A DNA stretch of 64,000 nt from Streptomyces sp. NBC_01707 (GTDB taxonomy: Bacteria > Actinomycetota > Actinomycetes > Streptomycetales > Streptomycetaceae), in contig NZ_CP109190.1 of assembly GCF_041438805.1 (NCBI RefSeq), positions 2,542,001 to 2,606,000 on the forward strand, given 5' to 3'. Position numbers and translations under genes: made by a program. Shown in pieces: positions 33,278 through 42,510 of this stretch. Below the pieces are notes generated by a model. That model was not told where the DNA came from, did not search any database, and saw only the letters and a program-made list of their open reading frames with translations. The stretch's first letter is position 1. The number at the start of each line of letters is the position of its first letter.

Positions 33278-34735
33278 ATGACGCAGCGTGTGCTTACGAC
33301 CGAGTCAGGCGCCCCGGTCGCCGACAACCAGAACTCCGCCACCGCAGGCGTCGGTGGCCCGATCCTCCTCCAGGACCAGCACCTGCTGGAGAAGCTCGCG
33401 CGCTTCAACCGGGAGCGCATTCCGGAGCGCGTGGTCCACGCCCGCGGCTCCGGCGCGTACGGCTACTTCGAGGTCACGGACGATGTCACCGGCTTCACCC
33501 GTGCCGACTTCCTCTCCGCCGTCGGCAAGCGCACCGAGACGTTCATCCGGTTCTCGACGGTCGCCGATTCGCTCGGCGGCGCCGACGCCGTGCGTGATCC
33601 GCGCGGCTTCGCCCTCAAGTTCTACACGGACGAGGGCAATTACGACCTGGTCGGCAACAACACCCCGGTGTTCTTCATCAAGGACCCGATCAAGTTCCCC
33701 GACTTCATCCACTCGCAGAAGCGCGATCCCTTCACGGGTCGTCAGGAGCCGGACAACGTCTGGGACTTCTGGGCGCACTCCCCGGAGGCGACCCACCAGG
33801 TGACCTGGCTGATGGGCGACCGCGGCATCCCCGCCTCGTACCGTCACATGAACGGCTACGGCTCGCACACCTACCAGTGGACGAACGCCGAGGGCGAGGC
33901 CTTCTTCGTCAAGTACCACTTCAAGACGAACCAGGGTGTCCGCTCCCTCTCCAGTGACCAGGCCGCCGAACTCGCGGGCAGGGACGGCAACTCCCACCAG
34001 ACGGACCTGCTGCAGGCCATCGAGCGGGGCGTGAACCCGTCCTGGACCCTGTACGTGCAGGTCATGCCGGCCGCCGAGGCCGCGGACTACCGCTTCAACC
34101 CGTTCGACCTCACCAAGGTGTGGCCGCACGGCGACTACCCGCTGCAGCGGGTGGGCCGGCTGGTCCTGGACCGTAACCCGGACAATGTGTTCGCCGAGGT
34201 CGAGCAGGCCGCCTTCTCCCCGAACAACTTCGTGCCCGGCATCGGCCCGTCCCCGGACAAGATGCTGCAGGGCCGTCTGTTCGCCTACGCCGACGCGCAC
34301 CGCTACCGGCTCGGCGTCAACCACACCCAGCTCCCGGTGAACGCGCCACGGACCGCCGCCGTCGACAACTACGGCCGCGACGGTCTGCACGCCACCCGCA
34401 ACGGTGCGCGGCACGACAAGAACTTTGAGCCCAACTCGTACGCCGGGCCCGCCCAGACCGACGCGACGCTCTCCGCCCCGCTCGCCGTCCACGGCTGGAC
34501 CGGCACCCACGCGGCGCCCGCCCACACCAAGGACGACGACTTCTTCCAGGCGGGCGAGCTCTACCGGCTGATGTCCGAGGACGAGAGGAGCCGCCTGGTC
34601 GCCAACATCGCCGGTGGCCTCTCCCGGGTCACGCGTGACGACGTGATCGAGAAGAACCTCGCCCACTTCCACGCCGCGGACACCGAGTACGGCGAGCGCG
34701 TCGAGGAAGCGGTCCGTGCCCTGCGCGAGGACTAG
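33278..34735 (+). CDS. katA: Monofunctional heme catalase (clade 3, small subunit)
   Basis: A 485-residue catalase. The active-site histidine is in [15 protein letters not shown] (about residue 55), the distal asparagine in [14 protein letters not shown] (about 128) and the proximal heme-ligand tyrosine in [15 protein letters not shown] (about 338). GGRPF-type residues FIRFSTV precede them. ATG 33278 is the first family-like start; GGAAGG is rather far (about 12 bases). The length is that of NADPH-binding small-subunit catalases. Its operator is the AllR-type one, so it is probably induced with uricase and removes the peroxide made from urate. The symbol is generic. Confidence 0.95.
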   Translation: MTQRVLTTESGAPVADNQNSATAGVGGPILLQDQHLLEKLARFNRERIPERVVHARGSGAYGYFEVTDDVTGFTRADFLSAVGKRTETFIRFSTVADSLGGADAVRDPRGFALKFYTDEGNYDLVGNNTPVFFIKDPIKFPDFIHSQKRDPFTGRQEPDNVWDFWAHSPEATHQVTWLMGDRGIPASYRHMNGYGSHTYQWTNAEGEAFFVKYHFKTNQGVRSLSSDQAAELAGRDGNSHQTDLLQAIERGVNPSWTLYVQVMPAAEAADYRFNPFDLTKVWPHGDYPLQRVGRLVLDRNPDNVFAEVEQAAFSPNNFVPGIGPSPDKMLQGRLFAYADAHRYRLGVNHTQLPVNAPRTAAVDNYGRDGLHATRNGARHDKNFEPNSYAGPAQTDATLSAPLAVHGWTGTHAAPAHTKDDDFFQAGELYRLMSEDERSRLVANIAGGLSRVTRDDVIEKNLAHFHAADTEYGERVEEAVRALRED

Positions 34736-35185
34736 GGCCTCTCGTTCGGATCATGCTGGGCTCGCGCGGCCAGGCACGCACATGCGCCCCTCCGCGGTGG
34801 GGCCACTCCCCGATCCAGCCTGCTTCCACCGAACGACGTCGGAACACAGACCGCGCAAGGGATGTGACGGGAGGTCATTTTCCTTGCGTTGTCCGTCCGG
34901 CCGGCCCTGAGGGGTGTCCGGCGGGACGGACGCAACCGAGGTCCGCGGCGGCGTGCGAGCCAGTGCGGTGGTGAAGGCAGCCGGCAAGCGCTCTCGACCT
35001 GAGAGAGAGCGGACCCGGCCGCCCATCGCCCGTCGCCGCGGTCCCGGCACAACCTGCACACAGGACTCCGCCCGGCGGCGCGAACGAATCGGTCGCGCCG
35101 GCCTCTCGCCGTCGGGCGGTCACCACCCTCACGCAAGGGCGGGGAGTACGGACGGTCCCGCGCTCCCCGCCCTTGCGCACGTGCG
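34736..35185. other. 450-base intergenic region, no gene
   Basis: This lies between the convergent catalase and response regulator genes. Several short frames exist but none has a ribosome site, and their reading is Arg/Gly/Pro-rich. The only structure I see is the strong hairpin at 35132-35177. Confidence 0.5.
35132..35177 (-). terminator. Hairpin terminator after the response regulator
   Basis: A perfect 15-bp stem, CGCAAGGGCGGGGAG / CTCCCCGCCCTTGCG, with a 16-base loop, nine bases past the regulator stop on the minus strand. Confidence 0.85.
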
Positions 35186-35857
35186 TCAGTAGCCGGCCGG
35201 GCGGACGAGGCCCGTCTCGTACGCGAAGACCGCCGCCTGCGTCCGGTCGCGCAGCCCCAGCTTGGCCAGGATCCTGCTCACATGGGTCTTCGCCGTCTGC
35301 TCGGCCACCACCAGGCGTGTGGCGATCTCCGCGTTCGACAGCCCCTGCGCGATCAGGGACAGCACCTCTGTCTCGCGTTCCGTCAGATCGCCGACGCGCT
35401 CCATGAGCGGAGCCCTGGGCGCGGCGGTCATCCGGGAGAACTCGGCGATCAGCCGCTTGGTGATGTTCGGGGCGAGCAGCGCGTCACCCGCCGCCACCAC
35501 CCGTACCGCATGGGCCAGCTCCTCCACCGAGGCGTCCTTGAGCAGAAAGCCGGACGCGCCCGCGCGCAGCGCCTCGTACACGTACTCGTCGAGATCGAAG
35601 GTGGTCAGGATGAGCACCTTGACCCGGGCGGCGTGCGGTGACGTGATGCGACGGGTCGCCTCGATACCGCCGAGCGCGGGCATCCGGACATCCATCAGGA
35701 CGACGTCCGGGCCGAGTTCGGCGACCTTGGACACGGCGTCGAGGCCGTCCACCGCCTGCCCCACGACCTCGATGCCGGGTTCGGCGTCGAGCAGCACCGT
35801 GAATCCCTGACGGACCATCACCTGGTCGTCGGCGATCAGTACGCGGATGGTCGTCAC
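35186..35857 (-). CDS. NarL/FixJ-type response regulator
   Basis: A 223-residue response regulator. The receiver has IADDQVM (about residue 9), phospho-aspartate in VLMDVRMPALGG (about 54) and lysine in LLKDASV (about 104). The LuxR-type DNA-binding domain reads LTEREVLSLIAQG-like, then SNAEIATRLVVAEQTAKTHV. The GTG at 35857 overlaps the kinase stop as GTGA. It is close to the DesR/LiaR subgroup by general pattern. Targets are unknown; the acyltransferase and hydrolase genes upstream on the same strand are nearest. Confidence 0.93.
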   Translation of the reverse strand: MTTIRVLIADDQVMVRQGFTVLLDAEPGIEVVGQAVDGLDAVSKVAELGPDVVLMDVRMPALGGIEATRRITSPHAARVKVLILTTFDLDEYVYEALRAGASGFLLKDASVEELAHAVRVVAAGDALLAPNITKRLIAEFSRMTAAPRAPLMERVGDLTERETEVLSLIAQGLSNAEIATRLVVAEQTAKTHVSRILAKLGLRDRTQAAVFAYETGLVRPAGY

Positions 35858-37161
35858 AGGATGTCCTCAGCAGGTAGGGCGGCCGGATCAGGGGCGCTCA
35901 CCGGCAGGATAGCCGTGACCTCGTAGCCGCCGTCCGGGGTCCCTCCGGTGACGAGTTCGCCGCCCAGCATCGCCGCCCGCTCGCGCATTCCGAGCAGTCC
36001 GTGCCCCATGCCCCGCGATGGCGCAGCGGGTCCGTCCGGAGCGGTGTTGGTGATCCGGACGGTGAGCCCGGCCGTCCCGTATGCCGTCTCCACCCGCACC
36101 CGGGCACCGGGCGCATGCCGCATCGCGTTGCTGAGCGCCTCCTGGACGATCCGGAACGCCGACAGCTCGACACTCGGCGGCAGCGGGCGCGGTGTGCCGG
36201 TGGTTGCGGTGGTGACCACGAGCCCGGCACCACGCACATTGGCCAGCAGCTCGTCCAGGCGGTCGAGAGTGGGCTGCGGCGCGTGTCTCGCCCCCTTCGA
36301 GAGGGCGTCCTCGGAGCGCAGTACGCCGAGCACATGGCGCAGTTCGGTGAGTGCCTCGACAGCGTTCTGACGGATGCCGGCGAGGTTCTCCCTGAGTTCG
36401 TCGGACGGGTTCTCGACGAGGTGCGGGGCGACCTGCGCCTGGATGGAGATCACCGACATGTGGTGGGCGACCACGTCGTGCAGCTCGCGGGCGATCCGGT
36501 TGCGCTCCTCCAGCAGGGTGCGCCTGGCCCGCTCACCGGCGGTGAGTTCCTCCTGGACGACCAGTTGGGTGCGGGCCACCCGCAGGCCGCGCAGCGAGGC
36601 GCCGATCACCACGGCTGCGATCAGCACCGGGGTGCCACGGTCGAGGGCGTAGTGGTGTGCCCGGGTGGTGGCGACGGCGCAGGACAGTGCCGCGAGGAGG
36701 GTGATCACCAGCGCCCCGGCCGACCGGCGGGGACGGACCCGCAGTGCCAGCAGGAACAGCACCCCGCACTGGAGCAGGAGCCCCGAGACGGTCCAGGGGA
36801 AGAGTGTGTCCGGGCTCGACCCGGGTTCCGTGATCCGCGCCGTGACGACCATGAGCACCGTCGACGCCCACCAGGCGGACACCGGACGGGACATGGCGAC
36901 GATCAGCGCCGCCGCCTGGGCGATGCCGAGCAGCACCGCGTACCCCGGAACGGCGCCGCCGTCGCCGGGCGCCAGGGCGTTCACCTGGACCACGGCGAGG
37001 GTCATGGCGCAGATGACCAGCATCATCCCGAACACCGGCCGCCAGACCGGCCATCCGGGAGCCCCCATGGCAGGCAGTGGATCGGCGGGCGCCGACAGAT
37101 CCTCGAACAGGGCGCGCGGAGCCCTCCGCAGCGCGGCCCTCAACCGCTGTCCGTCCCCCAT
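35854..37161 (-). CDS. NarL-type sensor histidine kinase
   Basis: A 435-residue membrane kinase with about six hydrophobic helices between residues 45 and 190 and no obvious extracellular domain. The HisKA_3 helix is ERNRIARELHDVVAHHMSVI with the phosphorylated histidine. The HATPase region ends GMGHGLLGMRERAAMLGGEL. ATG 37161 was chosen at the MGDGQRLRAALRRAP start; a GTG one codon earlier is possible, and the longer frame has no support. It is translationally coupled to the response regulator by GTGA. Signal unknown. Confidence 0.92.
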   Translation of the reverse strand: MGDGQRLRAALRRAPRALFEDLSAPADPLPAMGAPGWPVWRPVFGMMLVICAMTLAVVQVNALAPGDGGAVPGYAVLLGIAQAAALIVAMSRPVSAWWASTVLMVVTARITEPGSSPDTLFPWTVSGLLLQCGVLFLLALRVRPRRSAGALVITLLAALSCAVATTRAHHYALDRGTPVLIAAVVIGASLRGLRVARTQLVVQEELTAGERARRTLLEERNRIARELHDVVAHHMSVISIQAQVAPHLVENPSDELRENLAGIRQNAVEALTELRHVLGVLRSEDALSKGARHAPQPTLDRLDELLANVRGAGLVVTTATTGTPRPLPPSVELSAFRIVQEALSNAMRHAPGARVRVETAYGTAGLTVRITNTAPDGPAAPSRGMGHGLLGMRERAAMLGGELVTGGTPDGGYEVTAILPVSAPDPAALPAEDIL

Positions 37162-37350
37162 CACCGACCCCCTCGTCCGGTCCAGACTATGGGCTGTCCC
37201 GTGATCCCAGGCGGGCGCACGACGACAGCTACGACACCTCGCCGCGTCGTCGGAACGCCCGAATACGACCGGTACGATGACGCCCCTCCGCCTCGCGATG
37301 CACTGCATCCGACGCCGCGCGCCGATCCACCAGGGACTACGGGGCAACCC

Positions 37351-38514
37351 TTAGGCACGGCGCATCACCGACTTCCGGGCAGGACGCCCCTCACGGACGA
37401 TACGGCCGCCTTTCCGCGGCCGTCCCTCCTCGTGCTTACGGAATGCCGCCCGGCACACGAGCAGCGCCACGGCGAAGGCGGGCAGCCAGGCCAGCCGCGC
37501 GAACACCCAGCCGAAGTCCCTGGGCACGGTGTGCAGACCGGGCAACGTCTCGCCCGCGAGGAGTCCGACGGCGGTGACCACCATCATCGCGGTCTGGTGC
37601 CAGAGGAAGACGGTCATCGCGGAGAGGTTGACCAGCGCCACCGCCGCCCAGGCCGAGGGGCGTCGCAGGACGCGCCGCAACGGACCGAGCAGCAGCCGGG
37701 CCGCGCCGCACTGGGCGAGGCCGAAAGTGACGGCCGCGAGGGTGGGCGGGTCCAGGTTGGAGACCCTGGAGCCGGGCACCCCGACCATGGACGCCGGGTA
37801 GCCGGCCCACAGCACGAGTCCGGCGGTGCCGGCGACGCCGACGAGCAGCAGGGCCCATCCGGTCGACCGGCTCCTCAGGCCGCCGCGGGCCCAGCTGGCG
37901 CCCAGGCAGTACGGCACCAGCCAGCCGGCCGCCACATTGATCCAGCCGAGCCAGGCGGGACCGCCCAGGCCGAACCGGATCAGGTCGACATGCAGCACGA
38001 CGGCGAGAGGCCACAGCGGATGAAGCTTCGTCACCAGCGGGGTCGCCGCCGTCAGCGCCGCGAAGACCAGCAGGAACCAGAGCGGTGACAGCACCAGCTT
38101 GAGCAGCGCGTGCACGGTCTCCGTGCCCACCCCGGAGGCGAGCAGCGCGCCCGCGATCACGGCCCACACCACCAGCACGGCGGCGACCGGCCTGAACAGC
38201 CGGCCCGCACGGGCGACGAGCCACTTCCGGTAGGTGATGCCGCGGGTGCGGGCGGAGGCGTAACTCTTCGCCCCGACCTGACCGCCCACCAGGAAGAACA
38301 CCGCGAGTGTCTGGAACAGCCAGGAGACCGGTATCAGTTGCGGCATGTGCTGGAGAGGGCTCGCGGCGCGCACCGTGCCGGTGTCGGCGATCAGGGCGGT
38401 CACCAGCCAGTGGCCGAGCACCACGCCCAGAATGGCAAGGGCACGCAGTGCGTCGACGGCGCGGTCGCGGTCGGTCGGGGTGGCGGCGTCGATCCGCCGG
38501 ACGAGTTCACGCAT
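37351..38514 (-). CDS. Membrane acyltransferase (acyltransferase 3 family)
   Basis: A 387-residue integral membrane acyltransferase with about ten hydrophobic helices. The family start is present: RDRAVDALRALAILGVVLGHWLV with the conserved arginine and histidine. FFLVGGQVGAKSY follows in the second helix. Such proteins O-acylate cell-surface sugars, antibiotics or lipids. It overlaps the upstream hydrolase gene by eight bases, so the two are translated together. The substrate is not inferable. Confidence 0.88.
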   Translation of the reverse strand: MRELVRRIDAATPTDRDRAVDALRALAILGVVLGHWLVTALIADTGTVRAASPLQHMPQLIPVSWLFQTLAVFFLVGGQVGAKSYASARTRGITYRKWLVARAGRLFRPVAAVLVVWAVIAGALLASGVGTETVHALLKLVLSPLWFLLVFAALTAATPLVTKLHPLWPLAVVLHVDLIRFGLGGPAWLGWINVAAGWLVPYCLGASWARGGLRSRSTGWALLLVGVAGTAGLVLWAGYPASMVGVPGSRVSNLDPPTLAAVTFGLAQCGAARLLLGPLRRVLRRPSAWAAVALVNLSAMTVFLWHQTAMMVVTAVGLLAGETLPGLHTVPRDFGWVFARLAWLPAFAVALLVCRAAFRKHEEGRPRKGGRIVREGRPARKSVMRRA

Positions 38515-39496
38515 GACGGCCTTCCTCGGCGGGGTCCCGGCCGGAGACGATCCGGGCGATGTTCTCCAGCGACAGGGAGCCGGGCTTCAGGTAGTCGCTG
38601 TGGCCACCGCCGCCCGCCGCGAAGTACCGGGCGCCGAACGCCACGGAGACCGGGTCCGTTCCGAACCCGAGGGTGACGAAAGGCAGTCGGAGCCGCATGT
38701 GGGGCACGTCGGCGATCCAGTCGTCGCGGCCCCGTCCCGCCCAGACGGTGGCCGGGGTGTGGAGTGCGGCGACGTCGTCGAATCCGGTGCCGGGGCTGCC
38801 GTACAGGACGATGTCGGCGACCGCCAGCCCTGGCGCCGCCTCGGCGCAGACCACGGATCCGTAGGAGTGGCACAGCAGCGAGGTCCGGGCGGTCGGCTCG
38901 GCTCGTTTCAACTCTGCGAGAAACGTACGCAGTTCGGATGCGGCGCCGTCGGCCCGGCCCGTGGTCACCGATGCCCCGCTCACGGTGTCCGGCGTTTCGT
39001 AGCCGAGCCAGCCGATGACCGCCGACCCCTCGCCCAGCTCCCGGCGCAGGGCGACGGCACCGGCCCGCAGCCGCCAGTACCGGTCGAGGCTGATGCCCGC
39101 CCCCGGGACCAGCACGGCGATCCGGCGCGCCCTGGAGAGGTCGCCGAAGACCTCGACGCTGCGGCCGCCGTCGCGGCCGTCGAAGGAGAAGAGGTGGCGC
39201 GCCGGGTCGGCGAGACCGCGCAGCGATGCGGCCCGCTTGCCGTCGCCGTGTCGGGTGGCCATCCGCTCGGCCGCGAGGACGGAGCCGCGGTTGACTGCGT
39301 ACCGGTCGGCAAGATCCGCGGCGGTCGCAGCCCGCAGCGGGGCAAGGGCGGCCGGGGCCGGCGCCGGAACGGCCGAGGGCCGGGCCGCACCCGCCATGGG
39401 CACGGCCACCGCGGTGATGACGAGGGAGGCGAGCAGCGTCCGGACAGCGCGCGGAAGGTTCCTGCGCGGGTGGCTCCTGGGCGGACTGGGCGCCAT
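38507..39496 (-). CDS. Secreted alpha/beta hydrolase (DUF1023)
   Basis: A 329-residue exported hydrolase. An N-terminal signal (RTLLASLVITAVAVPMAGAA) is followed by an Ala/Pro linker. The DUF1023 core has RRIAVLVPGAGISLDRYW (about residues 124-141), the nucleophile in LLCHSYGSVVCAEA (about 207) and GGGGHSDYLKPGS with a likely catalytic histidine near the end. Members are related to esterases and lipases; no member's substrate is certain. It overlaps the acyltransferase gene by eight bases, suggesting paired acylation and deacylation, which is inference. Confidence 0.85.
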   Translation of the reverse strand: MAPSPPRSHPRRNLPRAVRTLLASLVITAVAVPMAGAARPSAVPAPAPAALAPLRAATAADLADRYAVNRGSVLAAERMATRHGDGKRAASLRGLADPARHLFSFDGRDGGRSVEVFGDLSRARRIAVLVPGAGISLDRYWRLRAGAVALRRELGEGSAVIGWLGYETPDTVSGASVTTGRADGAASELRTFLAELKRAEPTARTSLLCHSYGSVVCAEAAPGLAVADIVLYGSPGTGFDDVAALHTPATVWAGRGRDDWIADVPHMRLRLPFVTLGFGTDPVSVAFGARYFAAGGGGHSDYLKPGSLSLENIARIVSGRDPAEEGRHA

Positions 39497-39507
39497 GAGG
39501 GATGTTC

Positions 39508-39559
39508 CTTCCGTACCGGATGTCCGTGGAGACGGTCAGTGGTGCTTCCGGTACAGAAG
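39508..39559. promoter_or_regulatory. Spaced inverted repeat upstream of the DUF1023 gene
   Basis: CTTCCGTACCGGA (39508-39520) and TCCGGTACAGAAG (39547-39559) are inverted copies with one mismatch, separated by 26 bases. They flank the probable transcription start of the hydrolase gene on the minus strand, suggesting a regulator site with two half sites. Confidence 0.5.
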
Positions 39560-39673
39560 CTAGGGAGCGGACCCTGTGGTCGGCGTCCACCCGGGGAGGT
39601 CACCTTCCGGCTAACCCTGAAGTACTACGGGTAGGGGGCGTTGGCGCTTTCGCGGGGCCCGGACACACATGTG

Positions 39674-39706
39674 GGGGCGGACCACCGGGTTCCGGCGGTC
39701 CGCCCC
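39674..39706 (-). terminator. Hairpin terminator after glyoxylate carboligase
   Basis: A 15-bp stem with one mismatch: GGGGCGGACCACCGG against CCGGCGGTCCGCCCC, with a three-base loop. It is 25 bases past the stop. Confidence 0.8.
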
Positions 39707-39731
39707 GCACAGGAGACGCAGGAGAGGGTCG

Positions 39732-41516
39732 TCAGCTCGCGACGAAGGGGCGGATCGACGTCGGGGCGTGGCCCGGCTCGGTGGCGATGTCCTCCCACTC
39801 GTTGACGGCGTCGATGCCCGCGGCGCCCATCGAGATGTTGGTGACACGCTCCAGGATCGCCTCGACGACCACCGGGACCCGGAACTCGGCGGCCAGCTTC
39901 TTGGCCTCCTCGAACGCGGGCAGCAGCCGGTCCGGCTCGGTGACCCGGATCGCCTTGCACCCCAGGCCCTCGACGACCTTGACGTGGTCGACGCCGTAGA
40001 CGCCCAGCTCCGGGGAGTTGATGTTCTCGAACTCCAGGTTGACCTGGAAGTTGATGTCCAGGTTGCGCTGCGCCTGGCGGATCAGCCCCAGGTAGGAGTT
40101 GTTCACCAGGACATGCACGTACGGGATGTTGTGCTGTGCGCCGACCGCCAGCTCCTCCAGCATGAACTGGAAGTCGTAGTCGCCGGAGAGCGCGACGACC
40201 TGGCCCTCGGGGTCGGCGGTGGCGACGCCCAGCGCGGCCGGGATGGTCCAGCCGAGCGGACCGGCCTGGCCGCAGTTGATCCAGTGGCGCGGCCGGTAGA
40301 CGTGCAGCATCTGCGCACCGGCGATCTGGGAGAGGCCGATCGTGGTGACGTAGCGCGTCTCCGGCCCGAAGGCACGGTTCATCTCCTCGTACACGCGCTG
40401 CGGCTTCAGCGGCACGTCGTCGAAGTGGGTACGTCGCTGCAGCCGGGCCTTGCGCTCCTGGGTGGAGGCGGCCCACTCGCTGCGGTCCGGGAGCCTGCCG
40501 GCGGCCTTGAGCTCCTTCGCCACTTCGACGAAGAGCTCCAGCGCGGCCTTGGCGTCGGAGGCGATGCCGAGGTCCGGCGCGAAGATCTTGCCGAGCTGGG
40601 TGGGCTCGATGTCGACATGGACGAACGTACGGCCCTTGGTGTAGACGGCCAGGTCACCGGTGTGCCGGTTGGCCCAGCGGTTGCCGATGCCCAGGACCAG
40701 GTCCGACTCCAGGAAGTTCGCGTTGCCGTAGCGATGCGAGGTCTGCAGGCCGACCATGCCGGCGTTCAGCTCGTGGTCGTCGGCGATGACGCCCCAGCCC
40801 ATCAGGGTCGGGATGACCGGGGTGCCCGTCAGCTCGGCGAACTCGACCAGGAGTTCGCAGGCGTCGGCGTTGATGATGCCGCCACCGGCGACGATCACCG
40901 GACGCTCGGATGCCAGCAGGAGCCCGATCGCCTTCTCGATCTGGGCACGGGACGCGGCCGGCTTGTAGACCGGCAGCGGCTGGTACGTCTCCGGGTCGAA
41001 TTCGATCTCCGTCAGCTGGACGTCGATCGGCAGGTCGATGAGGACCGGTCCGGGGCGGCCGGACCGCATCAGATGGAACGCCTGCTGAAAGACGCCGGGC
41101 ACCTGTGCGGCTTCCAGGACGGTCGTCGCGGCCTTGGTCACCGGCTTGGCGATCGAGGCGATGTCGACGGCCTGGAAGTCCTCCTTGTGGAGCTTGGCCA
41201 CCGGCGCCTGGCCGGTGATGCAGAGGATCGGCACGGAGTCGGCGATCGCCGAGTAGAGCCCGGTGATCATGTCGGTCCCGGCGGGCCCCGACGTACCGAT
41301 GCAGACGCCGATGTTCCCCGCCCTGCTCCGGGTGTAGCCCTCGGCCATGTGGGACGCGCCCTCGACATGCCGGGCGAGCGTGTGGTCGATGCCACCGCCG
41401 GCCTTGAGCGCCGCGTAGAACGGGTTGATCGCTGCGCCCGGCACGCCGAACGCGTTGGTGACGCCTTCCAGCTTGAGGATCTCAACTGCCGCTCGGGCAG
41501 CGGTCATTCGAGTCAT
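39732..41516 (-). CDS. gcl: Glyoxylate carboligase
   Basis: A 594-residue thiamine diphosphate enzyme joining two glyoxylates to tartronate semialdehyde with loss of CO2. The three domains (N-terminal PYR, central, C-terminal PP) are complete. In the PYR domain the segment [17 protein letters not shown] has Val where related enzymes have the catalytic Glu, the hallmark of Gcl. The ThDP/Mg motif is [16 protein letters not shown] with NNSYLG (about residues 440-470). AGGAGT precedes the ATG by five bases. Gene and function are secure. It is monocistronic, with its own promoter and the 37-bp element shared with hyi. Confidence 0.97.
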   Translation of the reverse strand: MTRMTAARAAVEILKLEGVTNAFGVPGAAINPFYAALKAGGGIDHTLARHVEGASHMAEGYTRSRAGNIGVCIGTSGPAGTDMITGLYSAIADSVPILCITGQAPVAKLHKEDFQAVDIASIAKPVTKAATTVLEAAQVPGVFQQAFHLMRSGRPGPVLIDLPIDVQLTEIEFDPETYQPLPVYKPAASRAQIEKAIGLLLASERPVIVAGGGIINADACELLVEFAELTGTPVIPTLMGWGVIADDHELNAGMVGLQTSHRYGNANFLESDLVLGIGNRWANRHTGDLAVYTKGRTFVHVDIEPTQLGKIFAPDLGIASDAKAALELFVEVAKELKAAGRLPDRSEWAASTQERKARLQRRTHFDDVPLKPQRVYEEMNRAFGPETRYVTTIGLSQIAGAQMLHVYRPRHWINCGQAGPLGWTIPAALGVATADPEGQVVALSGDYDFQFMLEELAVGAQHNIPYVHVLVNNSYLGLIRQAQRNLDINFQVNLEFENINSPELGVYGVDHVKVVEGLGCKAIRVTEPDRLLPAFEEAKKLAAEFRVPVVVEAILERVTNISMGAAGIDAVNEWEDIATEPGHAPTSIRPFVAS

Positions 41517-41575
41517 GGAGTACTCCTGCTCGGACGGGTGGAGTCGGGCTCTGTCGCGCCACCTGAGAGCACCTA

Positions 41576-41642
41576 TTCCGCATTACGAAAGTTTGTTTCT
41601 GCTATACGGAAGCAATCTAAGCCGCGTCCGAGTGGCCGTCAA
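41576..41642 (-). promoter_or_regulatory. Promoter and 37-bp element upstream of gcl
   Basis: On the minus strand the -35 box TTGACG (41642-41637) and -10 box TAGATT (41619-41614) are 17 bases apart. The element 41612-41576 then begins CTTCCGTATAGCAGAAAC and ends TTTCGTAATGCGGAA. It is nearly the same as the element before hyi, in the same orientation and place relative to the promoter. Confidence 0.78.
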
Positions 41643-41768
41643 GACCGGTGAATCCGCCAAGTCGCTCCCCCGCGCCCCGCTCTTGGTGGACCATGGGGAC
41701 GGAGCACAGGGGACACGGGGCGCGGAGGCCCCGGGGCGGCGCCGGGGGGGCGCCGGAGGGAGACCACA

Positions 41769-42482
41769 GTGGAGTCCGTGCCGGTACGCTGCCCGGCCTG
41801 TAGCCGCGATCACGCCTACCTCACACCGGTCTACCCGTGCCCGTGCGGGACCCCCGTCGCCCCGCCCTTGCTGCGCGACGGAACGGTCGAACCGATCACC
41901 CACCGCACCTGGAACGAGGACTGGGTGACCGTGCGCTGCCGCACCTGCGGACGCCACGACCAGTGGCCTCAGCCGGAGCTGTGCTGTCCGTGCGGGACGG
42001 TGCTGCGGATCCCGGTCCGCCCGGCCACGGAGGCCGCGCCCGGCCCCGACGCAGGGGCGCTGCCCACCCACATCCCGCTGCCGCGGACGGCGACTGCGCC
42101 CCGCCCGGCGTTCCGGCCGATGCCGATCCGTACCGGCCGCGACGCGGTCACCGCCGCCGCGATGTATCTGCGGTGGCTGGGCTACCGCCACGTCGTACAG
42201 CCCGCGGAACGCCCGGCGTCCCGGATCGACCTGCGCGCCGCCGGACTGATCGCCCAGGTCGACTCGACCACCCGGCCGACCACCCTGCGCGATGTCGAAT
42301 GTCTCTGGCTGAACGGCTTGAACGCCTCGGTGACCAGCGTCTTCTTCTCACTGGCGGGCTATGCGCAGGACGCCAGGGCGCGGGGGGACGGTCTCTGCAT
42401 CCCGCTCTTCGTGATGGACCTCACCGGGACCCCGCAGCCGGTCAACGGCCCGGCGGACGAACTGCTCTCCACCGGCGCCTGA
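41769..42482 (+). CDS. Zinc-ribbon protein with Mrr-like nuclease-fold domain
   Basis: A 237-residue protein. Two zinc ribbons occupy the first 80 residues: CPAC with PCPCG, and CRTCG with CCPCG. After a Pro-rich linker the C-terminal half (about residues 125-235) resembles an Mrr-type restriction endonuclease core: a helix with YLRWLGY, the strand RIDLRAAGLIAQVDS, then SVTSVFFSLAGYAQDARARG and IPLFVMDLTG. In active Mrr proteins the strand ends QxK; here it reads QVD, so catalytic activity is doubtful. GGAGGGAG precedes the GTG start. Role unknown. Confidence 0.7.
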   Translation: MESVPVRCPACSRDHAYLTPVYPCPCGTPVAPPLLRDGTVEPITHRTWNEDWVTVRCRTCGRHDQWPQPELCCPCGTVLRIPVRPATEAAPGPDAGALPTHIPLPRTATAPRPAFRPMPIRTGRDAVTAAAMYLRWLGYRHVVQPAERPASRIDLRAAGLIAQVDSTTRPTTLRDVECLWLNGLNASVTSVFFSLAGYAQDARARGDGLCIPLFVMDLTGTPQPVNGPADELLSTGA

Positions 42483-42510
42483 CCGCCGTACCGAGCGCCA
42501 TACTGGCGGC

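Noticed and set aside
34736..35185. A gene in the gap after catalase (several 90-110 codon frames)
   Set aside because: None has a ribosome site or a known pattern; all read as low-complexity Arg/Gly/Pro.
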